A stretch of DNA of 64,000 nucleotides from NCBI GenBank assembly GCA_946965045.2, contig OX337232.1, positions 1,550,001 to 1,614,000 on the forward strand. The letters run 5' to 3'. Under the pieces are notes generated by a model. The model was not told where the DNA came from. It saw only the letters and a list, made by a program, of their open reading frames with translations, and did not search any database. Below, one piece after another: positions 63,351-64,000 of this stretch. Source of the DNA: Epithemia pelagica (Eukaryota > Bacillariophyta > Bacillariophyceae > Surirellales > Surirellaceae). Both the position numbers and the translations under genes were made by a program. Within the stretch, counting starts at the first letter, position 1. The number at the start of each line of letters is the position of its first letter.

Positions 63351-64000
63351 TCAAATCCTCTCCATGACACAAGTCTGCAATGACATGATGTTGTAAGATG
63401 TCATCAACTGAGCCACAATGAGGACTGCCACAAGGAAGAAAATTATGCGATACGCCTGGTCCAGTTTCGTAACAAGTTGTGATACAACTGCTTCCAGCTT
63501 GCCAACGTCGGTGAAGTGAGCCGATTCGTGTGACTGACTGAGCTTCCCGCTTGTATCTTGACGAAGAGCCGCCTGAACCATATCCACATAGCCCGCAATC
63601 CATTCTTTCGTTTCCTTACGTACTGACTTCTGAATAATGTTACGAAAGATTGACCGCTTTTTGAATTTGACGTCATACCTGACAGACAGCTGTAATTGAC
63701 TTTCATTTGTAACCTCGAGCAACCATAAATCCTGAACGAAGAAACAATCGGCCGCGGGAATACCTTCGACAAACGTTCGGTTCTCGAGCGCCATACCAAT
63801 CCCCTCAAATTTCCGAAGACGCTGTTGGCGAGATGTGCGGGCCGAGGAAGGTCCAATACCAAGGGAGTTCTTTATGGGATGCGTAAAAGTGATTGTACGG
63901 CGAAAATCGCCATCAGACCCGATATCCCAACCAGTGATCTCCACTTCCTGGTCCTTCACATACTCCTTTTGATAATAGTCTAATGAAAACTGTGCATCTT
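63351..64000 (-). CDS. VASt-domain membrane protein (GRAMD/Lam sterol-transfer type), C-terminal part
   Basis: Partial: the frame continues past the right edge, so the N-terminus is missing. About 216 aa are visible. They cover a large part of a VASt (StART-like) domain: QFSLDYYQKE, EVEITGWDIGSDGDFRRTITFTHPIK, FVQDLWLLEVT, SVRYDVKFKKRSIF and RKETKEWIAGYVDMV. These are characteristic of Lam/Aster proteins that move sterols at ER membrane contact sites. A linker and a single C-terminal membrane helix (IIFFLVAVLIVAQLM) follow, consistent with an ER anchor. A GRAM domain would be expected in the missing part. Confidence 0.8.
   Translation of the reverse strand, partial: DAQFSLDYYQKEYVKDQEVEITGWDIGSDGDFRRTITFTHPIKNSLGIGPSSARTSRQQRLRKFEGIGMALENRTFVEGIPAADCFFVQDLWLLEVTNESQLQLSVRYDVKFKKRSIFRNIIQKSVRKETKEWIAGYVDMVQAALRQDTSGKLSQSHESAHFTDVGKLEAVVSQLVTKLDQAYRIIFFLVAVLIVAQLMTSYNIMSLQTCVMERI

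Overview
This is a eukaryotic nuclear window. The best fit is a diatom or a close stramenopile. The evidence is: many short spliceosomal introns (67-161 bp, GTAAGT/GTACGT-like donors); a secreted beta-helix protein with the Pro-Ser (PSxxPS) repeats common in diatom surface proteins; and N-termini that look like diatom plastid presequences (ER signal followed by Phe or Tyr at the presumed cleavage site). Genes are dense and lie on both strands, many of them head-to-head over 100-420 bp. Splice junctions were placed by hand, using donor/acceptor sequence, phase and family conservation as remembered. No search was run.

Layout: 0.9-5.2 kb, Prp16-type spliceosomal helicase. 5.5-6.9 kb, BASS-family transporter. 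8.1-11.3 kb, WDR24-like GATOR2 subunit. 12.1-13.9 kb, beta-helix/Pro-Ser surface protein. 14-17.5 kb, a gene-poor stretch with nested inverted repeats, including a Stowaway-like MITE. 17.5-18.6 kb, charged nuclear-type protein. 18.9-22.7 kb, C2-domain cluster. 23-26 kb, membrane-anchored methyltransferase, TRMT112 and TCTP. 27.7-34 kb, INTS1-like Integrator scaffold in three exons. 34-38 kb, MTFP1-like protein, a Cys-rich membrane protein, and a head-to-head pair of near-identical GGCT-like genes. 38-45 kb, SRP54, a 2OG-Fe(II) oxygenase, a plastid-type protein and two unknowns. 45.4-48.1 kb, five-exon plastid-type ABC1 kinase. 48.4-51.9 kb, putative mitochondrial protein and primase large subunit. 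53.5-56.5 kb, membrane-anchored trypsin-like protease and another single-pass membrane protein. 58-64 kb, secreted NMT1/THI5-like binding protein, ribosomal protein uL2 (RPL8), FAD monooxygenase, and the C-terminal part of a VASt-domain protein running off the end.

Most genes are housekeeping (splicing, snRNA processing, translation, SRP targeting, replication priming, TOR signalling) and do not form one pathway. The most unusual structures are: (1) a C2/coiled-coil gene whose neighbouring paralogue is split at the interdomain linker into two divergent genes; (2) a ~690-bp-arm inverted duplication of a GGCT-like gene; (3) nested inverted-repeat elements at 14.4-17.2 kb; (4) a frame-preserving, stop-free intron inside the zinc-binding tail of the WDR24-like gene; (5) an in-frame TAA between a possible N-terminus and the body of the unknown gene at 43.65 kb. 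No CRISPR array, tRNA or rRNA was recognised.
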